Shown: positions 40,557 through 47,691 of the stretch, piece after piece | Layout of the letters: every line of letters begins with the position of its first letter | Position numbering within the stretch: position 1 is the first letter of the stretch | Assembly (NCBI GenBank): GCA_017449935.1 | Contig: JAFSYP010000028.1 | Coordinates: 1 to 64,000 of the forward strand | Source: Clostridia bacterium | Lineage (GTDB): Bacteria > Bacillota > Clostridia > Oscillospirales > Acutalibacteraceae | DNA: 64,000 nucleotides | Reading direction: 5' to 3' | Program-made: the position numbers and the translations under genes | The notes under the pieces: model-generated | Told to the model about the DNA's origin: nothing | Database searches by the model: none | What the model saw: the letters and a program-made list of their open reading frames with translations, nothing else

Positions 40557-41798
40557 TCACGCCTCCTTTGCCGTAACCGTAATGGTATCAAATCCCTTGA
40601 GCTTGTCCGCGGCGATCACGATATGCTGCATTTCGCCCGGCGCCATATAGGGACGCTTAAACACCTGGATCTCCGTATCGCCGGAGGAAACGATCACCTG
40701 GCTCTTGCCGAATACGCTGCGAACGCGGAAGAAGATGTCGATCTTTTCGGCGGCGGTGTCGCGGTGGATCTTTTGCGGGACCGTATAACCGACGTCCGCG
40801 CCGTTCTGCAGGCGTATGACGTCGCCCTTGACGGCGCCGTTCTGCACGTAGTCCGCCGCCGCAGCGCCGGCTCTCGCGCTCTCGTCGGAAACAAAGTCAA
40901 CGAGGTCATGGACGTGCACCACGTTGCCGCAGGCAAAGACGCCTTCGATCGACGTTTCCATGTTTTCAAAGACGTATGCGCCGTTCGTGCGCGGGTCCAT
41001 TTCGATCCCGGCGCCGCGCGTCAGTTCGTTTTCGGGGATCAGACCGACGCTCAGAAGCAGTGTGTCGCATTCAAATTCCATTTCCGTACCGGGGATCGGA
41101 CGGCGGTTTTCATCGACCTTCATAACCGTCAGACCTTCCAGACGCTTGTCGCCGCGGATGTCCGTCACGGTGTGCGACAGATACAGCGGGATATCAAAGT
41201 CGTTCAGGCACTGGACGATATTTCTGGTCAGACCGCCGGAGTAGGGCATGACTTCGACGCAGGCGAGCACCTTTGCGCCCTCGAGCGTCATTCGGCGCGC
41301 CATAATCAGACCGATGTCGCCGGAGCCGAGGATCACGACGCGTTTGCCCGCCATCAGACCCTCCATGTTCAGGTACCGCTGCGCCGCGCCTGCGGTGAAG
41401 ACGCCGGAAGGACGCGTGCCGGGGATGGAGATCGCCCCGCGCGTGCGTTCGCGGCAGCCCATGGACAGTACGATGGATTTTGCTTCGATGCATTCATAGC
41501 CCTTGGGGCTGTTGATGAAAATCTTTTTGTCGGGGGTGATCTCGATCACCATCGTGTCGAGCTTGACCTCGACGGAGGTGTCCTGCACCATTTCGATGTA
41601 TCTGTGCGCATATTCGGGGCCGGACAGCTCTTCCTTAAAGCGGTGCAGACCGAAGCCGTTGTGGATACACTGGTTGAGAATGCCGCCCAGTTCCTTGTCG
41701 CGCTCCAATATCACGATGTTGCGCAGACCTTTTTCATATGCGCTGTATGCCGCGGCAAGACCTGCAGGGCCGCCGCCGATGACTGCAAGATCATACAT
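40557..41798 (-). CDS. FAD/NAD-dependent oxidoreductase subunit
   Basis: 413 residues of the two-dinucleotide-binding type. FAD site VIGGGPAGLAAAYSA (6-20), NAD-type site VVILGSGDIGLIMARRM near 155, and FACGNVVHVHDLVD near the end. The middle SIVLSMGCRERTRGAISIPGTRPSGVFTAGAAQ is characteristic of the partner of GlpA-like dehydrogenases in Firmicutes. It starts four bases after the GlpA-like gene and is in one transcript with it and the DUF1667 gene. Confidence 0.88.
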   Translation of the reverse strand: MYDLAVIGGGPAGLAAAYSAYEKGLRNIVILERDKELGGILNQCIHNGFGLHRFKEELSGPEYAHRYIEMVQDTSVEVKLDTMVIEITPDKKIFINSPKGYECIEAKSIVLSMGCRERTRGAISIPGTRPSGVFTAGAAQRYLNMEGLMAGKRVVILGSGDIGLIMARRMTLEGAKVLACVEVMPYSGGLTRNIVQCLNDFDIPLYLSHTVTDIRGDKRLEGLTVMKVDENRRPIPGTEMEFECDTLLLSVGLIPENELTRGAGIEMDPRTNGAYVFENMETSIEGVFACGNVVHVHDLVDFVSDESARAGAAAADYVQNGAVKGDVIRLQNGADVGYTVPQKIHRDTAAEKIDIFFRVRSVFGKSQVIVSSGDTEIQVFKRPYMAPGEMQHIVIAADKLKGFDTITVTAKEA

Positions 41799-41801
41799 GG
41801 C

Positions 41802-43217
41802 TTAATCCTCCCTCTCTCTGACGATATAGCTGCCGGTCTTGTCCTTGTCGATGTCCTGACGGCTGCAGCCCAGCTCACGCGCGAGGATCTCCACCACGCG
41901 GGGACCGCAGAATCCGCCCTGGCATCTGCCCATTCCGGCGCAGCAGCGGCGTTTGATGGCGTCCACGGTACGCGGCACGATCGGACGGCGGATCGCGTCG
42001 ACGATCTCGCCTTCGGTGATCGTTTCGCACCGGCAGATCACGCGGCCGAACGTTGGGTCTTTTTTGACCAGCTCGGCGCGTTCCTCATGGCTCATTTCCT
42101 TAAAACGGATCTGCTCGCGCGTATCGACGGCGTCTGCCTTTTTCTCCAGCGCAACGCCGTTTTCACGCATCAGATTTTCCACATATTCCGCGATGCCCGC
42201 CGCGGACGCAAGTCCGGGCGACTTGATGCCGGCTACGTCGAAGAAGCCGTCGTGCGCTTCGATGATGAAATCGTCTATGGTGCTGTTGGGACGCACGCCT
42301 GCGAAGTTGCGGATATTCTGGCGGAAGTCCACGGAGGGGATGCTCTTGGCCGCCATCTTGCGCACGAACGCAAGATCGTCCGCCGAGGTGGATGTATCGC
42401 CGGCCGCGCAATCGACGGCGTTGGGGCCGACGATCAGGTTGCCGTGGACGGTGGGCGAAACAAGAACGCCCTTGCCGACCTTGGACGGGCACTGGAAAAC
42501 GACGTGCTTTGCGCGCGTGCCCTCGCTCTTGTCGAGCAGATAGTATTCGCCTTTGTTCGGGAGGATATCGAATGTGTGCGGCAGGACCATATCGTGGATC
42601 AGGCCCGCTTCCGTTCCGGCTGCGTTGATCACATATTTTGCCTCGATCGTTTCGCCGCCCGCCGTAACGGCGTAGCCTGCGTCCGTCTTGACGATGGCGT
42701 CAACGGGCGATTCCAGACGAAGCTCGACGCCGTTGACGACGGCCGTTTCCGCCAGTGCCAGCGCATATTCCCACGGATTGATCACAGCCGCCGTAGGCGC
42801 GTAAAGCGCGCTTGTCACATTGTCGGCAATATTGGGCTCGATGGCTTTCGCTTCCGAATAGGAGAGGATCTTCAGACCGGGAACGCCGTTGGCGACGCCG
42901 CGGTCGTACAGCCTCTGCACATGCGCGGATTCCTCGTCGCTGAACGCGAGGACCAGAGAACCGATCTGCGCATAGGGAACGGAGAGCTTTTCGCAAAGCT
43001 CCTTCGTCAGGTCGACGCTGCGCACGTTCAGCTTCGCCATCAGCGTGCCCTCGGCCGGGTCGTATCCCGCGTGGACGATCGCGCTGTTGGCTCTGGTGGC
43101 GCCCATCGCGACGTCGTTCTCCTTTTCCAGAACGACCGTCTTGAGATCAAAGCCGGAAAGACGGTACGCGATGGAGGAGCCGATCACGCCGCAGCCGATA
43201 ATTGCTACATCATACAT
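41802..43217 (-). CDS. GlpA-like FAD-dependent dehydrogenase with BFD-type [2Fe-2S] domain
   Basis: 471 residues. An N-terminal FAD motif IIGCGVIGSSIAYRLS and DAO-fold domain (1-370) oxidise a substrate such as glycerol-3-phosphate. The C-terminal 90 residues hold the BFD-like cluster domain with ICRCETITEGEIVDAI and CCAGMGRCQGGFCG. ATG 43217 follows AGAGGTGTTC, and the frame upstream to 43283 covers the promoter and is not coding. With its two partner genes it likely feeds electrons to a quinone or NAD acceptor. No glycerol kinase or glpF gene is nearby, so the substrate is inferred only. Confidence 0.85.
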   Translation of the reverse strand: MYDVAIIGCGVIGSSIAYRLSGFDLKTVVLEKENDVAMGATRANSAIVHAGYDPAEGTLMAKLNVRSVDLTKELCEKLSVPYAQIGSLVLAFSDEESAHVQRLYDRGVANGVPGLKILSYSEAKAIEPNIADNVTSALYAPTAAVINPWEYALALAETAVVNGVELRLESPVDAIVKTDAGYAVTAGGETIEAKYVINAAGTEAGLIHDMVLPHTFDILPNKGEYYLLDKSEGTRAKHVVFQCPSKVGKGVLVSPTVHGNLIVGPNAVDCAAGDTSTSADDLAFVRKMAAKSIPSVDFRQNIRNFAGVRPNSTIDDFIIEAHDGFFDVAGIKSPGLASAAGIAEYVENLMRENGVALEKKADAVDTREQIRFKEMSHEERAELVKKDPTFGRVICRCETITEGEIVDAIRRPIVPRTVDAIKRRCCAGMGRCQGGFCGPRVVEILARELGCSRQDIDKDKTGSYIVRERED

Positions 43218-43266
43218 CGTTTGAACACCTCTATCAAAAGAATATTGGGTACAAGACAACCAATTA

Positions 43267-43295
43267 ATTTTAGCACATTTCAAAGATTATTGCAA
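43267..43295 (-). promoter_or_regulatory. SigA promoter of the GlpA-like operon
   Basis: On the minus strand TTGCAA (43290-43295), 17-base spacer, TAAAAT (43267-43272), right behind the AlaX-type gene. Confidence 0.75.
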
Positions 43296-43307
43296 TAAGG
43301 AATTGCG

Positions 43308-44462
43308 TTATATTTTAAAATTCCCGAAAAAATCACAGATCGCGTCCCGGGAAGCCGCAGCCGTGCCCTGGATCATGTTCGGCTGGCCGCCGCCGCGTCC
43401 CTCAAGGGCGGCGTTGATCTCCTTCGAGCGTGCGCGAAGATCCGCCGAGGCGGAACCGATGCAGTACCGCCAGCCGCTTTCGGCCGGAAGAAAGCCGGCG
43501 CAGACAGCGGCCTGTTCCATGCCGAGGTTGACCGCGTGCCGCACACTGTCCGCGTCACACAGTGCGTCCGCAAAGAAACAGATGCACGATTCGCTGCAGC
43601 GCGCCGAAAGCAGAGCGGCTTCAGCCAGACGGCGTCGGAGACTGACGATCTCATAATCCCGCTGTTTGAGCGTGTCCAGCGTCCGCTGTACGCCCTGCGC
43701 CGTTTCATTCTGCGGGACGCAAAGGGCAAGCGAGACGCTCTGCACGTTCCGGTATTTGTCGCGGTAATCCTCCAGCGCCGTTTCGCCGCAGAGCATATGG
43801 CAGCGAACGCCGCCCTTGTACCGCTCGAAATCGAGGATTTTGATCACGCCGATCTCGCCCGTGAAGGCGACGTGCGGCGCGCAGCACGCGCAGCAGTCTA
43901 CGTCGCCGATGGTGACGATCCGCACGTTTTCCGTCAGCTCCAGCTTGCTGCGGTATTGCAGCGTCGGGAGGATCTGCGGGTCGGGATACTGCGTGAGGAT
44001 CGGAATGTTTCGCGCCACGACTTGATTTGCCATGGTTTCCACGCGGTCAAGGTCATCGCGTGTGAGCGTGCCGTTGTAATCCACGGTCATGTCGTCGTCG
44101 CCGAGATGGAATCCCACGTTGTCCAGCCCGAACAGCGTATGCACCAGCCCCGATACGATGTGCTCGCCGGAGTGGTTCTGCATCCGGCGAAAACGCTGCT
44201 CGGTCTCCAGCGTGCCGTGTACCGCTGCGCCCACGTCCAAAGGTCTGTCCGTATAATGCACGATCCCGCCGTTTTCTTCCTGCACGTCGAGAACGCGCGC
44301 CGCATCGAGTTTGCCTGTATCGGCATATTGACCGCCGCCTTCCGGAAAGAAAGCGGTCTGATCCAGCGTCACGGCATAGCGGTCTTTAACCGGCGTACAG
44401 GACAGAACCGCCGCGTCAAATTCAAACAGATGGCTGTCCGCGTCATATAGCTTCTTCGTCAT
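43308..44462 (-). CDS. AlaX-type alanyl-tRNA editing protein with DHHA1 domain
   Basis: 384 residues. The AlaRS-like editing domain has NHSGEHIVSG (HxxxH zinc ligands) and DVDCCACCAPHV with the Cys/His half of the site. The long form also has a C-terminal DHHA1 domain ending GRGGGQPNMIQG. It hydrolyses mischarged Ser- or Gly-tRNA(Ala) in trans. The ATG lies inside the end of mnmA (20-base overlap) with GGGAGG ahead, so the two tRNA genes are coupled. Confidence 0.9.
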   Translation of the reverse strand: MTKKLYDADSHLFEFDAAVLSCTPVKDRYAVTLDQTAFFPEGGGQYADTGKLDAARVLDVQEENGGIVHYTDRPLDVGAAVHGTLETEQRFRRMQNHSGEHIVSGLVHTLFGLDNVGFHLGDDDMTVDYNGTLTRDDLDRVETMANQVVARNIPILTQYPDPQILPTLQYRSKLELTENVRIVTIGDVDCCACCAPHVAFTGEIGVIKILDFERYKGGVRCHMLCGETALEDYRDKYRNVQSVSLALCVPQNETAQGVQRTLDTLKQRDYEIVSLRRRLAEAALLSARCSESCICFFADALCDADSVRHAVNLGMEQAAVCAGFLPAESGWRYCIGSASADLRARSKEINAALEGRGGGQPNMIQGTAAASRDAICDFFGNFKI

Positions 44463-45507
44463 TGGAACCTCCCTGTATAGCTTTTATGATCGTTCCGCCG
44501 CCCAGAACGAGATCGCCGTCGTAGAAGGCGACAGTCTGGCCGGGCGTTACGGAGCGCTGCGGTTCAGAGAAACGGACGAGCGCCTGTCCGTTCCGGACGC
44601 GGACGTGCGCCGGGGCAGGGGATGCGCGGAAACGGATGCGCACCTCACAGTCCATTTCCACTGCCGGCATGTCGAACGCGATCCAGTTGAGATCGTCCGC
44701 GGTCAGCCCGGCGGCGTATTGTCTGCCGTTTTCACCGAGTACGACGCGGTTTCGCACAGGGTCGATCGCGGTGACGAACATCGGTTTCCCGAATGCGCCG
44801 AGTCCTTTTCTTTGACCGATCGTATAGTGCAGGATGCCTTCGTGCCGACCGATCACGTTTCCGTCCGGATCGACGAATTCACCGCTTTGCGGCGTAAGCG
44901 CACGACTTTTGCAGATAAATGCTGCATAGTCGTTGTCCGGGATAAAGCAGACGTCCTGACTGTCCTTCTTTTGGGCGACGGGCAGACCGTTTTCCAGCGC
45001 GATCCGGCGGATCTCCGCCTTTTCCAGTCCGTCCAGAGGAAAAACGGCCGCAGCAAGTTGTTCCTGCCGCAGCTTACAGAGAAAATAGCTTTGGTCCTTG
45101 CGGCTGTCGGTACTGAACAAGTCCGTATGACCGTCCCGGCAGACCGTGCGCGCGTAGTGGCCCGTGGCGATCTTTTCCGCGCCGAGCGACCGCGCATAGC
45201 GCAGCATCGCGCCGAACTTGATCTCGCGGTTGCACAGCACGCAGGGATTCGGCGTTTGACCGCAAAGGTAGGATTCGATGAACGGCTCCATGACGAGCGC
45301 ACGAAACGCAGACCGCAGATCGAGTACATGATGCTCGATCCCAAGCACGTCCGCTACTCTGCGCGCATCGGCCGCGCCGTCCCGTACGCCGTCCGGTACA
45401 AGAGAAAGCGTAACGCCGATCACGTCATATCCCGCGTCCCGCAGCAGCAGCGCTGCCGCGGAGCTGTCCACGCCGCCGCTCATGCCGATGACGATCCGTT
45501 CCTGCAT
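44443..45507 (-). CDS. mnmA: tRNA-specific 2-thiouridylase MnmA
   Basis: 354 residues. It thiolates U34 of Lys, Glu and Gln tRNAs. The PP-loop SGGVDSSAAALLL binds ATP, the catalytic Cys pair lies in NPCVLCNREIKF and near DSQDVCFIPD, and YTIGQRKGLG is conserved. ATG 45507 is chosen: AGAGGTG lies six bases ahead, and the GTG at 45516 is inside that site. Confidence 0.95.
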   Translation of the reverse strand: MQERIVIGMSGGVDSSAAALLLRDAGYDVIGVTLSLVPDGVRDGAADARRVADVLGIEHHVLDLRSAFRALVMEPFIESYLCGQTPNPCVLCNREIKFGAMLRYARSLGAEKIATGHYARTVCRDGHTDLFSTDSRKDQSYFLCKLRQEQLAAAVFPLDGLEKAEIRRIALENGLPVAQKKDSQDVCFIPDNDYAAFICKSRALTPQSGEFVDPDGNVIGRHEGILHYTIGQRKGLGAFGKPMFVTAIDPVRNRVVLGENGRQYAAGLTADDLNWIAFDMPAVEMDCEVRIRFRASPAPAHVRVRNGQALVRFSEPQRSVTPGQTVAFYDGDLVLGGGTIIKAIQGGSNDEEAI

Positions 45508-45527
45508 ACCGATCACCTCTTTCCGGC

Positions 45528-45536
45528 ATTATAACA
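45528..45536 (-). promoter_or_regulatory. Extended -10 promoter of mnmA-alaX
   Basis: On the minus strand TGT-TATAAT with no good -35 (a run of T at that place). It would give a leader of about 15 bases. Confidence 0.5.
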
Positions 45537-45596
45537 CATCCCGCAAAAAAACGGAAGAGCGGGAAGGGGCGTCAAGGAAAATAATTTCAAAAACAC

Positions 45597-45624
45597 TTGA
45601 CTTTCGCAGATCATGTGGTATAAT
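45597..45624 (+). promoter_or_regulatory. Promoter of tRNA-Pro
   Basis: TTGACT (45597-45602), 16-base spacer, TATAAT (45619-45624), 16 bases before the tRNA. Confidence 0.85.
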
Positions 45625-45640
45625 ATCAGCGTTGGTTCAT

Positions 45641-45716
45641 CCGGGTGTGGCGCAGTTGGGAGCGCGCTTGACTGGGGGTCAAGAGGCCGTGAGTTCAAGT
45701 CTCGCCACTCGGACCA
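45641..45716 (+). tRNA. tRNA-Pro (anticodon GGG)
   Basis: A 76-base cloverleaf with encoded CCA. Acceptor CCGGGTG/CACTCGG (one G-U), anticodon stem CTTGA/TCAAG around loop CTGGGGG giving anticodon GGG at the centre, and T-loop GTTCAAGTC. It reads CCC and CCU codons. The gene is a single-copy transcription unit and marks the left edge of an accessory island. Confidence 0.95.
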
Positions 45717-45724
45717 TGTTTTAG

Positions 45725-45770
45725 CTGTCAAATTCGTCGATATATAACGAGTTTGGCAGTTTTCTTTTTG
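45725..45770 (+). terminator. Terminator of tRNA-Pro
   Basis: CTGTCAAATTCG pairs with CGAGTTTGGCAG (two G-U pairs) and TTTTCTTTTT follows. Confidence 0.8.
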
Positions 45771-45782
45771 CCAATTCGCCGG

Positions 45783-45804
45783 ATTTGGTCGTTATTTGGT
45801 CGTT
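45783..45804. repeat. Tandem 11-bp repeat beside the tRNA
   Basis: ATTTGGTCGTT occurs twice head to tail. It lies between the tRNA terminator and the recombinase relic and may be what is left of an integration-related site. No copy of the tRNA 3' end was seen downstream. Confidence 0.6.
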
Positions 45805-45823
45805 GTTGCTCTCAAAATTGCAT

Positions 45824-45869
45824 AAAAAAGTCGAAGCGGTCAGCCCATTTTCAGAGGTTGTCCGCTTCG
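45824..45869 (-). terminator. Terminator behind the recombinase relic
   Basis: On the minus strand CGAAGCGG/CCGCTTCG around a 22-base loop, followed by ACTTTTTT. It lies three bases after the relic's stop codon. Confidence 0.7.
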
Positions 45870-45872
45870 CTT

Positions 45873-45998
45873 TTACGCCTGCTTTTGTGCGTCCGGCATA
45901 CGCAGATCGAGCACGTTTGCAAGCGCTTCACTCGCCCTTGCTTGCGCCTCTGCGAAGCTGTGCGCATAGATGTTCAGCGTCGTGGTCGCCTGCGAATC
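45873..45998 (-). pseudogene. Tyrosine recombinase (integrase) C-terminal relic
   Basis: An open frame of 41 codons reads DSQATTTLNIYAHSF-AEAQARASEALANVLD and then LRMPDAQKQA. SQATTTLNIYAH is the typical end of Tn916/phage-type tyrosine recombinases, with the Tyr of NIYAH as nucleophile. It has no start codon of its own and is joined in another frame to a small upstream gene, so a deletion removed the rest of the integrase. Location 156 bases from a tRNA 3' end is the usual place for an island integrase. Confidence 0.75.
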
Positions 45999-46084
45999 GC
46001 TTCCGCTTCGGCGGTGGCTTCCTCGATCAACTGCTGCAGCTCGCGCAGCTCTTTGACCTTTGCGTTCAGTTCGTTGGTTCCCAT
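45974..46084 (-). pseudogene. Truncated small mobile-element gene fused at a deletion point
   Basis: ATG with AAAGGAG nine bases ahead opens a 36-codon frame, MGTNELNAKVKELRELQQLI then EEATAEAEAIRRRPRR. The first 29 residues are a coiled-coil-like sequence of the kind found as small accessory proteins in Firmicute mobile elements. The last residues are translated out of frame from the recombinase relic. I read it as a 5' fragment whose end was lost in the same deletion. Confidence 0.6.
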
Positions 46085-46270
46085 TGTGTTCTACTCCTTT
46101 TCGTTTTATTTGGCTGAGGTGGAACCGGCGGCGGTCGGCTTTACGTATACTATCCGCTTTGTGGTATTGCTATCAGCGTATCCGTTTCCGCACTTCCCGG
46201 CAATCTCGACGTTACTCTTTAACCTTTGCCGGTTCCGTTCCTCAACCTTACGAGTAGATTATAACATATC
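46085..46270. other. Non-coding stretch with a large imperfect inverted repeat
   Basis: No gene is supported here. The arms TGAGG-T-GGAACCGGC (46115-46129) and GCCGGTTCC-GTT-CCTCA (46228-46244) face each other across about 100 bases. At the right end a minus-strand -10 TATAAT with TTAATA 17 bases upstream could drive the relic genes to the left. Confidence 0.5.
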
Positions 46271-46342
46271 TGTACAAATATATTAATAGACATAATGAAC
46301 AAAGTTGTACAGATATATTTGTACAACATGTATACTTGTACA
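46271..46342. promoter_or_regulatory. Operator array of TGTACA half-sites
   Basis: TGTACA occurs at 46271, 46306, 46320 and 46337 in an AT-rich setting. Two are arranged as TTGTACAGATATA followed by TTTGTACAA, an inverted pair. They overlap the divergent promoters and are probably bound by the ribbon-helix-helix protein or the antitoxin encoded just to the right. Confidence 0.6.
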
Positions 46343-46364
46343 GATATTGTTTTTGTAGTATACT
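46336..46364 (+). promoter_or_regulatory. Promoter of the toxin-antitoxin operon
   Basis: TTGTAC (46336-46341), 17-base spacer, TATACT (46359-46364). The -35 is part of the last TGTACA site, as expected for autorepression. Confidence 0.75.
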
Positions 46365-46389
46365 ATTCATGGAAAGGTCGTGATATAAA

Positions 46390-46581
46390 ATGGGAAAAGC
46401 TCAAACGCGAGCCACAAATAAGTACATGAATAAAGCATATGATAGTTTGAGAATTGTTTGTGCAAAAGGGCTGAAGGATGTGTATAAAGCCCACGCAGAA
46501 GAGCACGGCGAAAGCCTGAACGGCTTTGTCAACCGTGCAATCAAGGAAACCATAGAGAGAGACAACGAAACCGTAGAATAA
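46390..46581 (+). CDS. Ribbon-helix-helix-like small DNA-binding protein
   Basis: 63 residues. The sequence NKAYDSLRIVCAKGLKDVYK-AHAEEHGESLNGFVNRAIKE has the beta strand, helix, helix layout of Arc/CopG proteins, with the Gly-Glu-Ser-Leu-Asn turn between helices. It probably represses its own promoter at the TGTACA array. It is the first gene of a three-gene operon with a second antitoxin-like gene and a YafQ-like toxin. The gene lies in AT-rich DNA unlike the neighbouring chromosome. Confidence 0.7.
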   Translation: MGKAQTRATNKYMNKAYDSLRIVCAKGLKDVYKAHAEEHGESLNGFVNRAIKETIERDNETVE

Positions 46582-46593
46582 GGGGGTATTACA

Positions 46594-46794
46594 ATGAGCA
46601 ACCGTGAGATAGCGAACAGTACTCTTGACCATCTTACAGACGAACAGATCAGCGCTTTTATTACGCTGTTTGCAAGCGAAAATATGCAGGCAATGATTGA
46701 GGCAAACCGAATTGCCAATGATCCGAACAGACGCCGCTTCAACAGCTTCAGCGAAATTGAAAGGGAAGTATTCAAAGATGAAGTATCAGCTTGA
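46594..46794 (+). CDS. Probable antitoxin of a YafQ-like toxin
   Basis: 66 residues, N-terminus MSNREIANSTLDHLTDEQIS, mostly helical and acidic. Its stop lies within the next gene (17-base overlap), the usual coupling of antitoxin and toxin. The binding site is GGGGGT, 12 bases after the RHH gene. No close family name is recognised. The role comes from position and from the paralogous gene at 47155. Confidence 0.65.
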   Translation: MSNREIANSTLDHLTDEQISAFITLFASENMQAMIEANRIANDPNRRRFNSFSEIEREVFKDEVSA

Positions 46795-47059
46795 TTATAC
46801 CACCGCGTTTACAAGGGATCTGAAAAGGATCAAAAAGCGCGGTTACGATCTTGGCAAGTTGAATACAGTTGTGAATGCGATTCAAGCCGGTGAACAGCTT
46901 GACGCGAAATATAGGGATCATGCATTGACGGGAAACTGGGTCGGCTTTCGTGAATGTCACATACAACCGGATTGGTTGCTGATTTACCGGGTATATGAGG
47001 ATTGGTTGTTGCTTGTGCTCAGCCGAACCGGAACCCACAGTGATCTTGATTTAGCATAA
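46778..47059 (+). CDS. YafQ/RelE-family toxin (mRNA interferase)
   Basis: 93 residues. The start MKYQLDYTTAFTRDLKRIKKRGYDLGKL, then YRDHALTGNWVGFRECHIQPDWLLIYRV and the final LVLSRTGTHSDL match YafQ-type ribosome-dependent ribonucleases, including the catalytic-type His and the Arg/Tyr positions. ATG 46778 lies inside the antitoxin gene. The earlier frame from 46697 is out-of-frame antitoxin sequence. It appears complete and functional. Confidence 0.9.
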   Translation: MKYQLDYTTAFTRDLKRIKKRGYDLGKLNTVVNAIQAGEQLDAKYRDHALTGNWVGFRECHIQPDWLLIYRVYEDWLLLVLSRTGTHSDLDLA

Positions 47060-47137
47060 ATGGAGAGCGAAAGCAGAAAGCTGCATTGTCAGCCGGGCGA
47101 TCTCGCGGAATACGTACCGGATAAGACCATAGAATAA
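47060..47137 (+). pseudogene. Possible 3' remnant of a second RHH gene
   Basis: A 25-codon open frame, MESESRKLHCQPGDLAEYVP-DKTIE, ends in DKTIE-stop followed by an AGGAGGGTATCACC-ATGAGCAA junction. This is clearly similar to the DNETVE-stop and GGGGGTATTACAATGAGCAA junction at 46576-46600. It therefore marks the end of a duplicated copy of the RHH gene. It has no ribosome binding site of its own. Confidence 0.5.
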
Positions 47138-47154
47138 TTCAGGAGGGTATCACC

Positions 47155-47382
47155 ATGAGCAATAAAGAAATGGTAATGCAATTAGTAGATATGCTGCCGG
47201 AATATAAACTCCGCTATGTGATTGCATATCTGCAAGGATTGAGTGCGGACGAAGCGGACGACGACGCATACTGTGCGCATCTGGTGGACGAATATGAAAA
47301 CAGCACCGACAAAGGCGATTTTGTTTCCTTTGAAGATGCTGCGGCTATGTGCGGGGTAAATCTGGATGCAGTACAAGATTGA
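47155..47382 (+). CDS. Antitoxin-like protein of a broken second toxin-antitoxin pair
   Basis: 75 residues, acidic: MSNKEMVMQLVDMLPEYKL then RYVIAYLQGLSADEADDDAY, ending FVSFEDAAAMCGVNLDAVQD. It shares its first residues and upstream region with the gene at 46594, and resembles RelB-like antitoxins in which an AAAMCGV-type C-terminal part wraps the toxin. AGGAGGG lies before the start. The toxin that overlaps its end is truncated, so it may now be a solitary antitoxin. Confidence 0.7.
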   Translation: MSNKEMVMQLVDMLPEYKLRYVIAYLQGLSADEADDDAYCAHLVDEYENSTDKGDFVSFEDAAAMCGVNLDAVQD

Positions 47383-47428
47383 GTTTGACAAACGTGCGAT
47401 CAAGTTTATTTCCAATCAGAACAGTTAA
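47366..47428 (+). pseudogene. Truncated RelE-like toxin gene
   Basis: An ATG overlapping the end of the antitoxin-like gene opens a 20-codon frame, MQYKIEFDKRAIKFISNQNS. The first 15 residues are a classic RelE/ParE start. The rest of the toxin is missing, and within 20 bases the sequence changes into a copy of the toxin-antitoxin promoter region. Confidence 0.75.
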
Positions 47429-47447
47429 ATTTGTGCATTTTGTACAC

Positions 47448-47476
47448 TTGGACAGATAATGCTTTTGTGGTATACT
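47448..47476 (+). promoter_or_regulatory. Duplicate of the toxin-antitoxin promoter
   Basis: TTGGAC (47448-47453), 17-base spacer, TATACT (47471-47476), preceded by TGTACA at 47441. From TTGTACACTTG through TATGGAAAG it parallels the promoter at 46336, including the ATGGAAAG after the -10. Confidence 0.65.
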
Positions 47477-47685
47477 CTTTATGGAAAGATTTTGATCCCG
47501 ATTATTCTGGACTTGGCAAACGATAAAAGCGACTTTGCCAAGATTGTTTTGCGAACAGGACACAAGGTGGCATACTATATGTATGAGGACTACTGGAAAT
47601 ACAAATTGATTTTTATTCCAGTGCAGTTGCAGTGGTTTATTGATAATTATAAGACCTTATACCCGGACACGATTCGAACGAAAGG
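47477..47685 (+). other. Stretch without a convincing gene
   Basis: AT-rich sequence behind the duplicated promoter. A 9-bp inverted repeat CTTGGCAAA/TTTGCCAAG lies at 47514-47544. Short open frames here have no binding site and resemble nothing I know. It is probably remnant DNA of the duplicated element. Confidence 0.4.
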
Positions 47686-47691
47686 ATGAAA

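Noticed and set aside
40347..43298. A 983-codon open frame on the plus strand opposite the GlpA-like/oxidoreductase operon
   Set aside because: It is the antisense shadow of three well-recognised genes in a GC-rich codon context. It has no binding site and its translation looks like no protein.
45753..46286. A 177-codon plus-strand frame behind tRNA-Pro
   Set aside because: It lies opposite the recombinase relic and its terminator, has no binding site and reads as low-complexity antisense sequence.
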